A stretch of DNA of 64,000 nucleotides. It comes from Halomonas sp. HAL1 (GTDB lineage: Bacteria > Pseudomonadota > Gammaproteobacteria > Pseudomonadales > Halomonadaceae). Positions 1 through 9,060 of the stretch are shown here, in pieces. The position numbers and the translations under genes were made by a program. The notes under the pieces were generated by a model that saw nothing but the letters and a program-made list of their open reading frames with translations, was not told the origin of the DNA and did no database searches. Every line of letters starts with the position of its first letter. Position 1 is the stretch's first letter. The stretch spans positions 930,001 through 994,000 of the forward strand of contig NZ_CP130610.1 in the NCBI RefSeq assembly GCF_030544485.1, read 5' to 3'.

Positions 1-646
1 GACCCAGTGAGGGGGTGGGCATCCCGCATTGCTTGAGAAGATCTACCAAAAATGCGGGCGTGGCGGGCTCAAGCCAGTAAGGGTCAACTCTCGCTCCTGA
101 AACAACAGTAATACATCGAAGGGGTTATAGACAGACGTTGTCTCACCGCCACCCCAGCGGTAGCCGTTATACCACTGTTTGATTTCCTGATGATCTAACC
201 CAGAAAGTTCAGGTTTAAATACGGTATCGATGTCGTTATTGGTATAGCCACAAAGGGTCGTATAGTCGGACGACAGTGTGATATCACGAAGGTTGTTTAG
301 TCCCGAAAACAGGCTGACCTTGCTGAATTTGGAAACGCCAGTAAGCAGCACGAATTGCAAGTGCTGGTCGGCGTCTTTGAGCACGCTCCAGTACTAAGAT
401 GTTATCCAGAATCGGCTTGTCGTACTCATCAATCAGAATGACCACTATATCCAGTAAGAGACTTTTTCCGAAGCGACGCCGCCGTGAGAGAAAATAGTAT
501 TTATTCTGGTTAACCAAACGTTCAATGTGCGAAGTTTTACCGACGTAGAAATAGTGGCCCTCGCGGATATCTGAGAACGTCTAAATCCCGACGGGCAACT
601 TGCGGCGGTGTGCATCTGGCACGGCGGCCTCCAGCAAACAATGCAT
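1..646 (-). pseudogene. Decayed AAA-ATPase-like (PF09820 / PD-(D/E)XK-associated) gene, partial
   Basis: On the minus strand the region reads as pieces of the predicted AAA-ATPase family whose members begin KLPVGIQTFSDIREG and carry SRPRRFGKSLLLD (Walker A) and LIDEYDKPILDN (Walker B). Lesions are visible. There is an in-frame TAG where Gln is expected in the KLPVGI-TFSDI motif (about 591). The protein then jumps directly from GKSLLLDI to VVILIDEYDKPILDN (about 440-450), so the stretch between the Walker motifs is deleted. A frame change follows Walker B near 380, and another lies near 95, after which the family motif PYWLEPATPAFLVDLL resumes in a new frame. The gene runs off the left edge. 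Family assignment is from remembered motifs. These ATPases often carry a C-terminal nuclease-like domain, outside this window. It is almost certainly non-functional. Confidence 0.85.
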
Positions 647-695
647 CGATAATCAACAGTCTATCATGCCTATTGCAAATGCCGACCTAGACTCT

Positions 696-1319
696 TCACC
701 TGCCACTTGACCCCACCATACGAGCCAGTACCCGGTCTTTGAGCCAGAAACGGTGAATCAGCGCCATCATGATGTGGCCGATGACTAATCCACATAACAG
801 CCACGAAAGCGGGCCGTGAAGGAGCTCGGCGGGGGCGACCATCCAGGTGATGTCGCGTTCCGCTTCGGGTAGCAGCTCAATGCCATAAAAGCGTAGCGCT
901 CCACCGCGGCCGATCTGGCGCAAAATAGCGAAAGCGGGCAGCCACAGCAGCAGCCCATAAAAGGTGATATGGACGAAGCGCGCCAAGCGCCCACCTAGCC
1001 CTGGCGTGTGGGGCGGGCGTTGTTTGCGATTTATCCATGCCCAGCCAAGGCGAGCCAGCGTCACGATCAGAATCATAAAACCTAGCGAGCCGTGAGGCCC
1101 GATGCTCGCCAAGAACAGCGTGATAGCGTTTTCGCCCATTCCTCTCCAGGCCAGCAACACGGTAAATTGCAGCGTGACCAGCGCGGCGGTCAACCAGTGA
1201 AGTGTACGGCTGACCCGCCCATAGCCGTTGGGGCTGTCTCGCCAGCCAATAGGCATTTGAGCTGGCTTGCTTGTGAGATCACTGTTTAACGCCGTGTTGT
1301 TTGCCGTTCCTTTAACCAT
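696..1319 (-). CDS. Cytochrome b561 family membrane protein
   Basis: 207 aa, four predicted membrane segments. It is a di-haem b561 (CybB/YodB-like) quinol-linked electron carrier of the inner membrane. Family features seen are RTLHW at the start of helix 1 (H41), PHGSLG in helix 2 (H76), H117 in helix 3, and GHIMMALIHRFWLKD at the end of helix 4 (H182/H189), matching the conserved histidines that ligate haem. The N-terminus is about 25 residues longer than the E. coli protein. It lies just downstream of the siderophore-interacting reductase on the same strand (start 8 bp inside that gene's 3' end), so the two are probably co-transcribed. This suggests a link to iron reduction, but that is inference from position only. 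Confidence 0.85.
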   Translation of the reverse strand: MVKGTANNTALNSDLTSKPAQMPIGWRDSPNGYGRVSRTLHWLTAALVTLQFTVLLAWRGMGENAITLFLASIGPHGSLGFMILIVTLARLGWAWINRKQRPPHTPGLGGRLARFVHITFYGLLLWLPAFAILRQIGRGGALRFYGIELLPEAERDITWMVAPAELLHGPLSWLLCGLVIGHIMMALIHRFWLKDRVLARMVGSSGR

Positions 1320-2268
1320 TGGCCTTGCCCTGGCGCCAGTAGCCCATGCTGGTAACGTACTGCTTGGGTAGCCCGCACTCGTTGACCAAATAGCGACGCA
1401 GCTTCATGGCGACCTTGGTTTCAGCGGCGATCCAAGCATAGAAGGGCGCGCTGTCGTCCAGGGTAGCGGGTTCCCAGAGTGGGGCGTTCTCATCCTGGTC
1501 TAGTTCATCCTGATTTAGATCATCACTACTGCCATTGTCTGCGGTCGAATGGTTACCTCCCAGTGCAACAATCTCTTGCTGTAAATCGATATCACGCAGT
1601 GCCCTTATTAGCAGTTCACCGTGTTGGCAGCCAGGTTCGGCATCACGTGCCAGCCAGCGCAGTTTGGCGGCCTGGGGCAGCGGCTGAACGTCGTCGCCAC
1701 GAGGCACTTCGAACAGCGCTTCGACCTTGGGTTTGAGCGGCAAATCATCAAGGGTTTCTAGAATGCCAGCAGCAGCGGGTAGGGCGGTTTCATCGGCGAT
1801 GATCAGGATACGGCGCACACCTTGGGGCGGCTTCCACTCGTAGCCCAGCTTTGGGCCTTCCGCACTGGCGTCGGGGGCTGTCATGGCTAGCCGGTCACCA
1901 GGGCGGGCGTGCATTGCCCAGCGCGAGGCGGGGCCATTGTCGCCGTGGAGTACAAATTCAACGTCCACCTCGACTTGCTCTGGACGCAGGGCACGGATGG
2001 TGTAAGTACGCGCGGAGGGGCGCTGGGCATCCGGCAGTGCGCGGTAGGCGCCGTACCAGTCGTGCTCTTCCAGCCTGGCGATTTCAAACAATGGGTCCAG
2101 AGTACCGCCTCCTTCCGGAAAAAACAGTTTGACGCGCTGATCCGGTGCGTAGGTCGCCATTTGGCTGACTTCTGGGCCAGTGAAAGTGAACCTAACTAAT
2201 GAGGCGCTGACTTGGGTGCGTCGGGCGAGGGTGATATCAAAAAGCCGGTAGCTCGGTTTGGCTGCCAT
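1312..2268 (-). CDS. Siderophore-interacting protein (FAD-binding ferric-siderophore reductase)
   Basis: 318 aa from the ATG at 2268, chosen over the upstream ATG at 2319 because AAAGGAAA lies 7 nt before it and the family N-terminus starts there. It is a ViuB/YqjH-type cytoplasmic flavoreductase that releases iron from ferric siderophores. The FAD-binding signature RTYTIR and the following VEFVLHG are present, with the NADPH-binding SIP C-terminal domain after about residue 125. An acidic linker near residues 235-260 contains a repeated QDEL/QDEN segment encoded by a 15-bp tandem duplication (1490-1519), unusual for the family. It is divergent from the FhuB-type permease, with a Fur-like box between them, which supports iron-starvation control. 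Confidence 0.88.
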   Translation of the reverse strand: MAAKPSYRLFDITLARRTQVSASLVRFTFTGPEVSQMATYAPDQRVKLFFPEGGGTLDPLFEIARLEEHDWYGAYRALPDAQRPSARTYTIRALRPEQVEVDVEFVLHGDNGPASRWAMHARPGDRLAMTAPDASAEGPKLGYEWKPPQGVRRILIIADETALPAAAGILETLDDLPLKPKVEALFEVPRGDDVQPLPQAAKLRWLARDAEPGCQHGELLIRALRDIDLQQEIVALGGNHSTADNGSSDDLNQDELDQDENAPLWEPATLDDSAPFYAWIAAETKVAMKLRRYLVNECGLPKQYVTSMGYWRQGKANG

Positions 2269-2304
2269 AGTGATGTTTCCTTTATATAAGGAGTCAATTG
2301 TAGT

Positions 2305-2323
2305 GCTAATCGTTATCATTTAG
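2305..2323. promoter_or_regulatory. Fur-box-like operator
   Basis: The 19-mer GCTAATCGTTATCATTTAG matches the classical Fur consensus GATAATGATAATCATTATC at 12 of 19 positions, including the ATCATT core. It sits 36 bp upstream of the siderophore-interacting protein start and 120 bp upstream of the FhuB-type permease, so it could control both divergent iron genes. The match was judged by eye. Confidence 0.6.
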
Positions 2324-2446
2324 AATCGTTGTTAGTTATTCAATCGCTAATTTCCATAAACTCGTTTGCATAAATAGTAAGGCTACGAAAATGACGCTGC
2401 TGCCTATCACGTCTCTTTTGGCGAACTGTCCGGTTATCACAAAAGG

Positions 2447-4456
2447 GTGTTCGCTATGCTAGGCGCCGCGCAATTTGCCCAGCGAATGGGGGGAATGTCG
2501 CCTGCTAAAGCCTGCCTATTGCTTAGCCTGCCGATGGTGGTGCTGTTTTGGGTGGGCCTCGAGGGCCAAGGCGGTTTCGCGCTGGGTCTGCAGGCATTAG
2601 TGGCCCCCTCTTTTGAGAATGTTGACGAGCTGCTGCTTTACTACGCTTGGTGGCCGCGCTTCTCTATCGCCCTGCTCGCCGGGGGCGGCCTGGGGTTGGC
2701 AGGCGTGCTCATGCAGCAGGTGCTGCGTAACCCGCTGGCTTCGCCCACCACCCTAGGGGTGGCATCGGGCGCTAACCTGGCGCTGATGACTGCCACCTTG
2801 CTGGCGCCGGGGCTGCTTGTCGCCGGGCGCGAGTGGGTCGCCTTATTGGGCGGGGCGCTGGCGGTTGGGCTAGTTTTCCTACTCTCGTGGCGGCGTGGGT
2901 TAGCGCCAATTGTGGTCGTGCTAGCGGGGTTGGTGGTCAATCTGTACTTGGGGGCGCTGTCTACGGCGCTGCTACTGTTTAACCACGAGGCGCTCTCGGG
3001 GTTGCTGATTTGGGGTGCCGGTTCGCTGGCGCAAAACGGCTGGGACGGCGTTGCAATCCTCTGGCCTCGGCTGGCGATTAGCTGCGTGGCCGCGTGGTTT
3101 TTGCTGCGCCCCTTGGCGGTGCTGGAGCTGGATGATGCCAGTGCCAAGAGCCTCGGTGTATCGCTTGCCTATCTACGTTTTGGGGGCATGGGACTGGCGG
3201 TGTTTATTACCGGCAGCATCGTTAGCGTGGTGGGCATTATTGGTTTTATCGGTTTAGCGGCACCCAATATTGTACGTATGGCTGGCGCGCGCCGGTTAGG
3301 GCCACGGTTACTCTGGTCGACGCTATTGGGGGCCGTACTGTTGGCAACAACGGATCTGTTGTTACAGCAGTTCTCTGGCATGGCAGCAACGTTGATTCCC
3401 ACCGGGGCGATTACCGGTGCCTTAGGTGCGCCACTATTAATGTGGCTAATTCCGCGTTTAAAACTACAGGGCGATCGGCCACCGAAAAGCGCGGGTGTCT
3501 TCATGCACCGGCATCCTGCACCCTCGCGGTTAGCCGTTGGCTTACTGCTCGCGCTGCTCGCCGCAACAGTGGTGGGTCTACTATTTGGCCAGGGGGTGGA
3601 CGGGTGGTATTGGCTTGCGCCTAATAACTGGGACGTGATGCAGTGGCGCCTGCCCCGCGTAATGGCAGCCGCGGCCAGCGGCTTGATGTTGGCCATTGCA
3701 GGTACGATTCTCCAACGCCTATCTGCCAACCCTATGGCCAGCCCTGAAGTGTTGGGTATCAGCGGTGGCTGTGCTATTGCGCTGATTCTCGGCATTTTCT
3801 TACTGCCCGCACCCACCAATATGATGCTGATTGGCGTAGGCACGCTAGGGGCGTTTGCAACGCTATTGGTACTGGTTGGAATCAACCGCAAGAGTGGCTT
3901 TCTCCCTGAGCGTTTGCTGCTCACCGGGGTGGCGATCAGTGCGCTGTTTGATGCGGTTCGCAGCGTAATGCTGGCAGGTGGCGATCCTCGTGGCCAGCAG
4001 GTGATTGCTTGGCTGGCGGGATCCACCTACTACGTGGATATCACCAATGCGGTGGTGGTAGGGGGCATTGCCGCCGTGCTGGCGCTGATCACGCTACCCT
4101 TCACCCGCTGGCTGGATATCTTGCCCTTAGGCGCGCCGACGGCCAAGGCGCTTGGGGTAACCCTCAACCGCGCCCGTTTGGCGTTGCTGCTACTGGTGGC
4201 CCTGCTAACCGCCTGCGCTACCCTGGTGGTAGGGCCGCTTTCGTTTATCGGCCTGCTGGCGCCGCATATGGCGCGCTTGGTGGGTTTCTCCCGAGCGGGA
4301 CAGCATCTGCTGGGAGCTGCATTGATCGGCATGCTGTTGATGGTGTTGGCCGATTGGGTAGGACGTCAGATTATTTTCCCCTACGAGATACCGGCGGGCT
4401 TGGTCGCTTCACTGATTGGCGGCGCCTACTTTATGTGGGGGCTGCGGCGGCTTTAA
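2447..4456 (+). CDS. fhuB: Fe3+-siderophore ABC transporter permease, FhuB-type fused dimer
   Basis: 669 aa, twice the usual FecCD length. It contains two tandem FecCD permease units of about 330 residues each, as in E. coli FhuB. The first half shows [20 protein letters not shown] and [12 protein letters not shown]. The second repeats the same landmarks as [20 protein letters not shown] and [12 protein letters not shown], which are the EAA-type loops that contact the ATPase. About 18-20 membrane helices are expected. The ATPase (FhuC) and periplasmic binding protein (FhuD) are not adjacent, which is odd since fhuCDB are usually together. The Fur-like box upstream fits iron regulation. The ribosome site is weak (AAAGGG about 12 nt upstream), so the start could also be a later Met. 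Confidence 0.9.
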   Translation: MFAMLGAAQFAQRMGGMSPAKACLLLSLPMVVLFWVGLEGQGGFALGLQALVAPSFENVDELLLYYAWWPRFSIALLAGGGLGLAGVLMQQVLRNPLASPTTLGVASGANLALMTATLLAPGLLVAGREWVALLGGALAVGLVFLLSWRRGLAPIVVVLAGLVVNLYLGALSTALLLFNHEALSGLLIWGAGSLAQNGWDGVAILWPRLAISCVAAWFLLRPLAVLELDDASAKSLGVSLAYLRFGGMGLAVFITGSIVSVVGIIGFIGLAAPNIVRMAGARRLGPRLLWSTLLGAVLLATTDLLLQQFSGMAATLIPTGAITGALGAPLLMWLIPRLKLQGDRPPKSAGVFMHRHPAPSRLAVGLLLALLAATVVGLLFGQGVDGWYWLAPNNWDVMQWRLPRVMAAAASGLMLAIAGTILQRLSANPMASPEVLGISGGCAIALILGIFLLPAPTNMMLIGVGTLGAFATLLVLVGINRKSGFLPERLLLTGVAISALFDAVRSVMLAGGDPRGQQVIAWLAGSTYYVDITNAVVVGGIAAVLALITLPFTRWLDILPLGAPTAKALGVTLNRARLALLLLVALLTACATLVVGPLSFIGLLAPHMARLVGFSRAGQHLLGAALIGMLLMVLADWVGRQIIFPYEIPAGLVASLIGGAYFMWGLRRL

Positions 4457-4622
4457 TTCTCTATAAGAAACCCTCTATAAGTAAAACTGATACCCCATTA
4501 GCAGGATGATTATTAGTTATTCAATTTGTCCGTTAATTTAGCGCCATGTTTTAAGGGTGCAATGTTGTAAGAGTGCAATGTTTCATTAACGCGACACTTA
4601 TTCTGATAATGGGAATTGGGCA

Positions 4623-5237
4623 ATGTGGGAAAGCTACTTCACCGGGCTGCTGGTATGCGGCGGTATTATCATGGCGATTGGGGCGCAGAACGCCTACATT
4701 CTAGGGCTGGCCATTCGTCGTGAGTACCACTGGTGGTCGGCGGGGCTATGCATGAGCGCGGATATTATCCTGCTCACGGCGGGTATGTTTGGGGTGAGTG
4801 CTTTTCTGCTGACCATGCCCAGTGCGCTGGAGACAATGCGCTGGGTGGGGGTGGTGTTTTTAAGCTGGTTGGCGGCCCAAGCGTTATTTAGAGCCGTCAG
4901 TGGACGGCAAGGATTGAGCGCCGCAGCGGGCAAAGCGCCCAGCTTAACGGAAGTGATTTTCGCGACCCTTGCCGTCACCGTGCTCAACCCCCAGGTGTAT
5001 CTGGATACGCTGCTGTTGATACCCGCCATTGGCGCTCAGCAGGAGAGCTCCGGTGTTTTTGTGGCGGGGGCATCTACCGCTTCCATCCTCTGGTTTAGTC
5101 TGCTGGCCTGGGGTGGCGCTGCACTTTCACCTTGGCTGTCAAAGCCTATCGCTTGGCGCATTATCGATGGTCTGATTGGGCTAATGATGGCAGGTATCGC
5201 CGTTCATCTTGCTCTGGGAGCATCCTCACTTAGCTAA
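4623..5237 (+). CDS. argO: LysE/ArgO family amino-acid exporter
   Basis: 204 aa, a typical LysE-superfamily length. It is an inner-membrane exporter of arginine/lysine or related compounds. The family N-terminus IMAIGAQNAYILGLAIRREY (residues about 16-35) is the ArgO/LysE signature, and TVLNPQVYLDTLLLIPA (about 120-136) is the conserved NP motif region. Five to six hydrophobic segments are seen. It stands alone between the permease gene and convergent ltaE. No divergent ArgP-type regulator is adjacent. Substrate specificity (Arg versus Lys) cannot be read from the sequence. Confidence 0.85.
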   Translation: MWESYFTGLLVCGGIIMAIGAQNAYILGLAIRREYHWWSAGLCMSADIILLTAGMFGVSAFLLTMPSALETMRWVGVVFLSWLAAQALFRAVSGRQGLSAAAGKAPSLTEVIFATLAVTVLNPQVYLDTLLLIPAIGAQQESSGVFVAGASTASILWFSLLAWGGAALSPWLSKPIAWRIIDGLIGLMMAGIAVHLALGASSLS

Positions 5238-5265
5238 ACCGCTTAGTGAGCAAGTTAGTTAGCAA

Positions 5266-6273
5266 TTAGTGACGGCTGAAATAGGCCTCCATCACCGCTA
5301 CTACTTTATCAATATCGGCATCATTGATATCGCGATGGACCACAAAACGGGTGGCGTACAGTAACTCAATTAATATGCCGTGCTCTTTTAGCCACGCGGA
5401 CAGCGGCTGGACATGGGCGTCGGGAAAACGTGCAAATACCATATTGGTGGCTTGCGAGGTGATCTCTACCCCTGGCAGCTTCTCCAACCCTTCCGCCAAT
5501 CGAGCGGCACGGCGGTGATCTTCTCTTAGATCGGTAACGTGGTGATCCAGGGCGTACTGACAGGCCGCAGCGATAATGCCCACTTGACGCATACCACCGC
5601 CAACCATTTTGCGTAAACGGCGAGCCTTATCAATCAGCGCTTGAGAACCCACCAACGCCGATCCCATCGGTGTCCCTAGGCCTTTTGAAAAACAAAGGGA
5701 AACGCTATCGAAGGGCAGACAAAGCTGTTTAAGCGATGTATCGGTAGCGATGGCGGCATTAAATAGACGTGCGCCGTCTAAGTGTGTTGCCAGCCCGCGT
5801 TCGCGAGCAAGATCGGTCGCTTTTAGCACATAGTCTGCCGGGAGTACCTTGCCGCCAATCGTGTTTTCCAACGCCAACAGTTTACTGCGGGCAAAGTGAA
5901 AATCGTCGGCTTTAATCGCGGCGCTTATTTTTTCCAAAGGTAGCGAGCCATCAGCGGCATTCTCAATGGGCTGGGGTTGGATGCTCCCCAAGACCGCCGC
6001 GCCACCACCTTCATAGCGATAAGTGTGGGCTGACTGCCCAACAATGTACTCATCACCGCGTTCACAGTGAGCCATTAGCGCCACTAGGTTGCTTTGTGTG
6101 CCGCTAGGAAATAGCAGCGCGGCTTCCTTGCCTGCCTGCTCGGCCAGGTTGGCTTGAAACGCATTCACCGTTGGGTCATCGCCCCACACATCATCACCTA
6201 CCGGCGCTGCCATCATGGCTTCCAGCATGGCGGGAGTGGGGCGGGTCACCGTATCACTGCGTAAATCAATCAT
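5266..6273 (-). CDS. ltaE: Low-specificity L-threonine aldolase
   Basis: 335 aa from the ATG at 6273, preceded by AAGGAGA at good spacing. The longer frame to 6342 lacks a ribosome site and family similarity. It is a PLP enzyme cleaving L-threonine/L-allo-threonine to glycine and acetaldehyde. The N-terminus [20 protein letters not shown] is diagnostic, [11 protein letters not shown] carries the PLP-contacting Asp, and [14 protein letters not shown] has the Schiff-base lysine K197, the same number as in E. coli LtaE (333 aa). It is monocistronic, convergent with argO and divergent from the damaged FAD oxidoreductase. Confidence 0.95.
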   Translation of the reverse strand: MIDLRSDTVTRPTPAMLEAMMAAPVGDDVWGDDPTVNAFQANLAEQAGKEAALLFPSGTQSNLVALMAHCERGDEYIVGQSAHTYRYEGGGAAVLGSIQPQPIENAADGSLPLEKISAAIKADDFHFARSKLLALENTIGGKVLPADYVLKATDLARERGLATHLDGARLFNAAIATDTSLKQLCLPFDSVSLCFSKGLGTPMGSALVGSQALIDKARRLRKMVGGGMRQVGIIAAACQYALDHHVTDLREDHRRAARLAEGLEKLPGVEITSQATNMVFARFPDAHVQPLSAWLKEHGILIELLYATRFVVHRDINDADIDKVVAVMEAYFSRH

Positions 6274-6388
6274 GCAGATCTCCTTTTTTGTGTAAGCGCA
6301 ACAACTTAGATTAAATTTTTTGAGCAAGTTTATAAGAACCATCTATGGTTAACAGCATACTGCAAGTCTCTCCAGCATAGGCAACCCG

Positions 6389-7611
6389 ATGGATCTAAAA
6401 AGTGGCTACCCCTTTTGGGCTGTAAAAAACGGCCTGCTGAAAGCGTATCCCCCGCTTGCTCGCGATCACCAATGCGATATTGTCGTCATCGGTGGTGGTA
6501 TTACGGGGGCGTTAATTGCGGACGAGTTAAGCCGCCATGGTCATTATGTCGTGGTGCTTGAACGGCGTGATATTGGCTGGGGCAGTTCCGCCGCCAGCAC
6601 TGCTTTATTGCAATATGAAATTGATACCCATATGACGGAGCTCGCGAAGCTTTATGGAGAAGCGAATGCTGTGCTCGCTTACCGTGCCTGTGCTGAGGCG
6701 ATTAGAGAGCTCGAAACGTTAGCGGCAGGGTTGGGTGATGTGGATTTTGCGCGTCAACAAAGCCTTTATTATGCCAGTGATGAAGAGGATGTTGCGTCAC
6801 TCAAAGAAGAGCTAGCGCTGCGCCAAAAGCATGGTTTCGACGCCTCTTGGCTTGAGCGCGACACTATTTTAGCCGATTACGGTTTTGCAGCACCGGGCGC
6901 TATTCTTACCCAATTGGCCGCCAGTATTGACCCCTACCGAATGGCTTATCAGCTGTTTGCCAGGGTGGTTGAGCGTGGTGGTGAGGTATATGACCGAACA
7001 CAAATGGAGACGATGACGCCGGATGACCAGGGTGTCACGCTGACACTGACCAATGGCTCCAACCTGCGCTGCCAGCACGTGGTGTTGGCGGCCGGCTATG
7101 AATCGCAAGCCTGGTTGCCAGAAAGCGTGGCGATCAACCGCAGTAGCTACGCGCTAATCACCGACCCGCTATCACCAGAGGCACTTGGTAAGTTATGCCA
7201 CACCATGGTGTGGGAGTCAGCGCGGCCCTATCTCTATTTACGTACGACCAGCGATGGCCGCTTGCTCGTAGGGGGCGACGATGATGATGAAGATATCCCC
7301 AGGCGGCGCGATGCCCGGGTTGAAGAGAAAGCCCAAGGGTTGGCGCGCAAAGTAGAGGCGCTATGGCCTAAGCTGGATATTATAACCCAACGTTCTCTTG
7401 GGCTGGCACGTTTGCTGAAACCAAGGATGGGCTGCCTTTTTTCGGCCCCCATGATGCCCATGGGCCACGCGTACATTTCGCCATGGCTTACGGCGGCAAT
7501 GGCATCAGCTATAGCATGATCGGTGCAAAACTACTTCGCGCGCTTATCGAAGGAGAGGAGCATCCGTTGGCAGAGCTATTTTCATTCAAGCGGATAGCTA
7601 CAACCACCTGA
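6389..7611 (+). pseudogene. FAD-dependent oxidoreductase (DAO family), frameshifted near C-terminus
   Basis: The first 376-aa frame (to 7519) is a D-amino-acid-oxidase-type flavoprotein with dinucleotide-binding motif CDIVVIGGGITGALIADEL (about residues 28-46) and GSSAASTALLQYE. The normal family ending is lost: after ITQRS the frame reads nonsense. In another frame the expected ending WAGTFAETKDGLPFFGPH, then YGGNGISYSMIGAKLLRALI, runs to a stop at 7611. Removing one TC/CT dinucleotide from TCTC at 7394-7397 restores an intact protein of about 406 aa. This is therefore a two-base duplication frameshift, or possibly a sequencing error. The substrate is unknown. The truncated 376-aa product would lack the C-terminal FAD-contacting strand and is probably inactive. 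Confidence 0.85.
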
Positions 7612-7679
7612 CCATCAAAAACCACCTAATCGTCACAAAACATCTAATCATCACAAAACACCTAAGCACTCAAAACGGA
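7608..7679. repeat. 18-bp tandem repeat, four degenerate copies
   Basis: Units start at 7608, 7626, 7644 and 7662. Copies 2 and 3 (CTAATCGTCACAAAACAT, CTAATCATCACAAAACAC) differ at two positions, and copies 1 and 4 are more diverged. The array begins exactly at the restored stop codon of the FAD oxidoreductase and ends 81 bp before speG. Each copy carries stop codons, so it does not extend a protein. Confidence 0.85.
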
Positions 7680-7759
7680 GTTCATGGCGCCCTTAAAATT
7701 TAGCAGCGAGCCAAGGAGAAACGGGTATTCTTATGGGATACCCACCAGAGTAGAGGACA

Positions 7760-8311
7760 ATGAGCCACACACTATTTTTAAGGGCACTGGAGCGCAATGA
7801 TTTGCGCTTTGTCCACGAGCTCAATAATAACCAGAGCATCATGTCGTACTGGTTTGAGGAACCTTACGAGTCATTTGATGAGTTGGAAGAGCTATATAAC
7901 AAGCACATCCATGACAATGCCGAACGGCGCTTTGTCGCGGAAAATAGCCATGGTAACGCGATTGGTTTGGTGGAGCTGATTGAGATCGACTACATCCACC
8001 GCAGCGCTGAGTTTCAAATCATCATTGCTCCCGATCATCAGGGCAAAGGGTTTGCTCGTTCGTTGATCCACCAAGCGTTGCACTACTCGTTCACGATCTT
8101 AAACCTGCACAAGGTGTATCTCATTGTGGCGGTGGAAAACGTCAAAGCGATCCATCTTTACGAGGAGAGCGGTTTTATTGAGGAAGGGCACCTAGTGCAG
8201 GAGTTCTTTATCAATGGCAAATATAGGGATGTGAAGCGTATGTATATCCTGCAGGACGCCTATCTCGACCAGCTAGATAGCGTCGATGCGCCTGAATCTA
8301 ACTGGCTATAA
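7760..8311 (+). CDS. speG: Spermidine N1-acetyltransferase (GNAT)
   Basis: 183 aa, as for SpeG. It acetylates spermidine/spermine with acetyl-CoA, protecting against polyamine toxicity under stress. Strong family segments are [11 protein letters not shown] (about 29-39), [29 protein letters not shown] (acetyl-CoA loop, Q/G-x-x-G) and [26 protein letters not shown], all close to E. coli SpeG. TAGAGGACA precedes the start. It is a single gene followed by a hairpin terminator at 8325-8348. Confidence 0.95.
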   Translation: MSHTLFLRALERNDLRFVHELNNNQSIMSYWFEEPYESFDELEELYNKHIHDNAERRFVAENSHGNAIGLVELIEIDYIHRSAEFQIIIAPDHQGKGFARSLIHQALHYSFTILNLHKVYLIVAVENVKAIHLYEESGFIEEGHLVQEFFINGKYRDVKRMYILQDAYLDQLDSVDAPESNWL

Positions 8312-8324
8312 AGCGTTCCAGCAA

Positions 8325-8348
8325 AACGCCTCGTTGATACGAGGCGTT
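8325..8348. terminator. Hairpin between speG and small ORF
   Basis: Perfect 9-bp stem AACGCCTCG / CGAGGCGTT with a 6-nt loop. It lies 14 nt after speG and 26 nt beyond the stop of the converging small gene, so it may end transcription from both sides. There is no long T-run. Confidence 0.55.
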
Positions 8349-8373
8349 TGGATAGTATTAACTACCTATTTCT

Positions 8374-8490
8374 TTAGCCTAAGTAGGCCTTGATCGCGTC
8401 AAACGCCGCACGCTGCTGCCGTGCGCGGTGTGCCCATACTTCCATAATATCGGCATCCCTTGTCTGTCCTTGATTCACTGAGTGTTGCAT
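8374..8490 (-). CDS. Small protein, 38 aa, paralogue of the 37-aa protein at 8794-8907
   Basis: ATG at 8490 with AAGGAG about 7 nt upstream. The 38-aa product is charged, with a likely amphipathic helix, and ends RAAFDAIKAYLG-stop. It is too short for ordinary gene callers. Its 28 C-terminal residues align without gaps to the neighbouring 37-aa protein with 14 identities (RD, E, W, A, RAA, A, KAYLG), and both have strong ribosome sites, which is good evidence that both are real. I do not recognise the family. No signal peptide or membrane segment is present. It could be a DUF1127-like RNA-associated or regulatory microprotein, but the DUF1127 signature is absent. Confidence 0.7.
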   Translation of the reverse strand: MQHSVNQGQTRDADIMEVWAHRARQQRAAFDAIKAYLG

Positions 8491-8726
8491 AGCTCCGCTC
8501 CTTTTTCAGATTTCAGAGGTTAAGTGAAAGCCTTTTTCATAGTTTTTTTATACACGAATTGATTTGTGCGACGCAGCATTTTAGTTCTGGGTATGATAAT
8601 AAGTGCTTTTGCGGGCTTCGGATAGTCCAAGTGATGTAGGTAATTTGCCATTTTGTGTAAGCATCTGCTTACAATTAGTCTACTGATACCGCTATCCATT
8701 TGAATGAAAAAGTTTTTCATAGCCAT

Positions 8727-8752
8727 AAAAAAGCCGGGAATTAACCCGGCTT
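8727..8752 (-). terminator. Rho-independent terminator of the second small protein gene
   Basis: On the minus strand the hairpin AAGCCGGG-TTAATT-CCCGGCTT is followed by a run of six T (complement of 8727-8732). It starts 42 nt after the stop of the 37-aa protein gene, giving a short, separately terminated transcript. Confidence 0.85.
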
Positions 8753-8793
8753 CGGTGATTATTTTTTAGTCTTAAATGACAAAAGCAGCTGAA

Positions 8794-8907
8794 TTAACCT
8801 AAATAGGCTTTCAGCGCTTCGGCTGCGGCACGATGCCACTGGGCATTCAAGCTCCAGAACTCCAGAACTTCATTATCGCGTGCAGGGGAGGGTATTAGAA
8901 ACATCAT
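8794..8907 (-). CDS. Small protein, 37 aa, paralogue of the 38-aa protein at 8374-8490
   Basis: ATG-ATG at 8907/8904 with AGGAGGA 7 nt upstream, a near-ideal ribosome site for an otherwise tiny gene. The product has a short hydrophobic start, then an RDNEVLEFW segment and the C-terminus RAAAEALKAYLG, shared with the 38-aa paralogue. A TATACT -10-like element lies at 8944-8939 on the minus strand and an intrinsic terminator follows at 8727-8752, so this appears to be an independent short transcript. Function unknown. Two tandem paralogues with conserved C-terminal KAYLG suggest a functional, selected peptide family. Confidence 0.72.
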   Translation of the reverse strand: MMFLIPSPARDNEVLEFWSLNAQWHRAAAEALKAYLG

Positions 8908-8948
8908 AGTGTGGTCCTCCTAGTGGGACTACATCAAGAGTATAGCTG

Positions 8949-8973
8949 TTTTTTGCTGCGATGCAGCAAAAAA
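8949..8973. terminator. Symmetric hairpin TTTTTTGCTGC / GCAGCAAAAAA
   Basis: Perfect 11-bp inverted repeat with a 3-nt loop, with A/T runs on both sides, just upstream of the 37-aa protein promoter region. It could act as a terminator in either direction or as a leader/operator hairpin. Nothing else lies between here and 9060. Confidence 0.5.
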
Positions 8974-9060
8974 GTTGTTAAAAATACCCTTGGGCATTGA
9001 GGAGCAGGCTTAAAATAAAACATGTTATTGTTAATAAACGACTAAAAATAACCATAGTAT

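Noticed and set aside
3169..4026. 285-aa open frame antisense to the FhuB-type gene.
   Set aside because: Shadow of a hydrophobic coding sequence, low-complexity Ser/Pro/Asn-rich product.
2332..4525. TTAGTTATTCAAT occurs at both ends of the fhuB-type gene (2332-2344 and 4513-4525), like flanking direct repeats of an insertion.
   Set aside because: A 13-bp AT-rich match is expected by chance many times in 64 kb, and there are no other signs of transfer.
8520..8726. 68-aa open frame between the two small protein genes.
   Set aside because: No ribosome site or family likeness, it covers promoter/terminator sequence of the neighbours, and composition is not coding-like.
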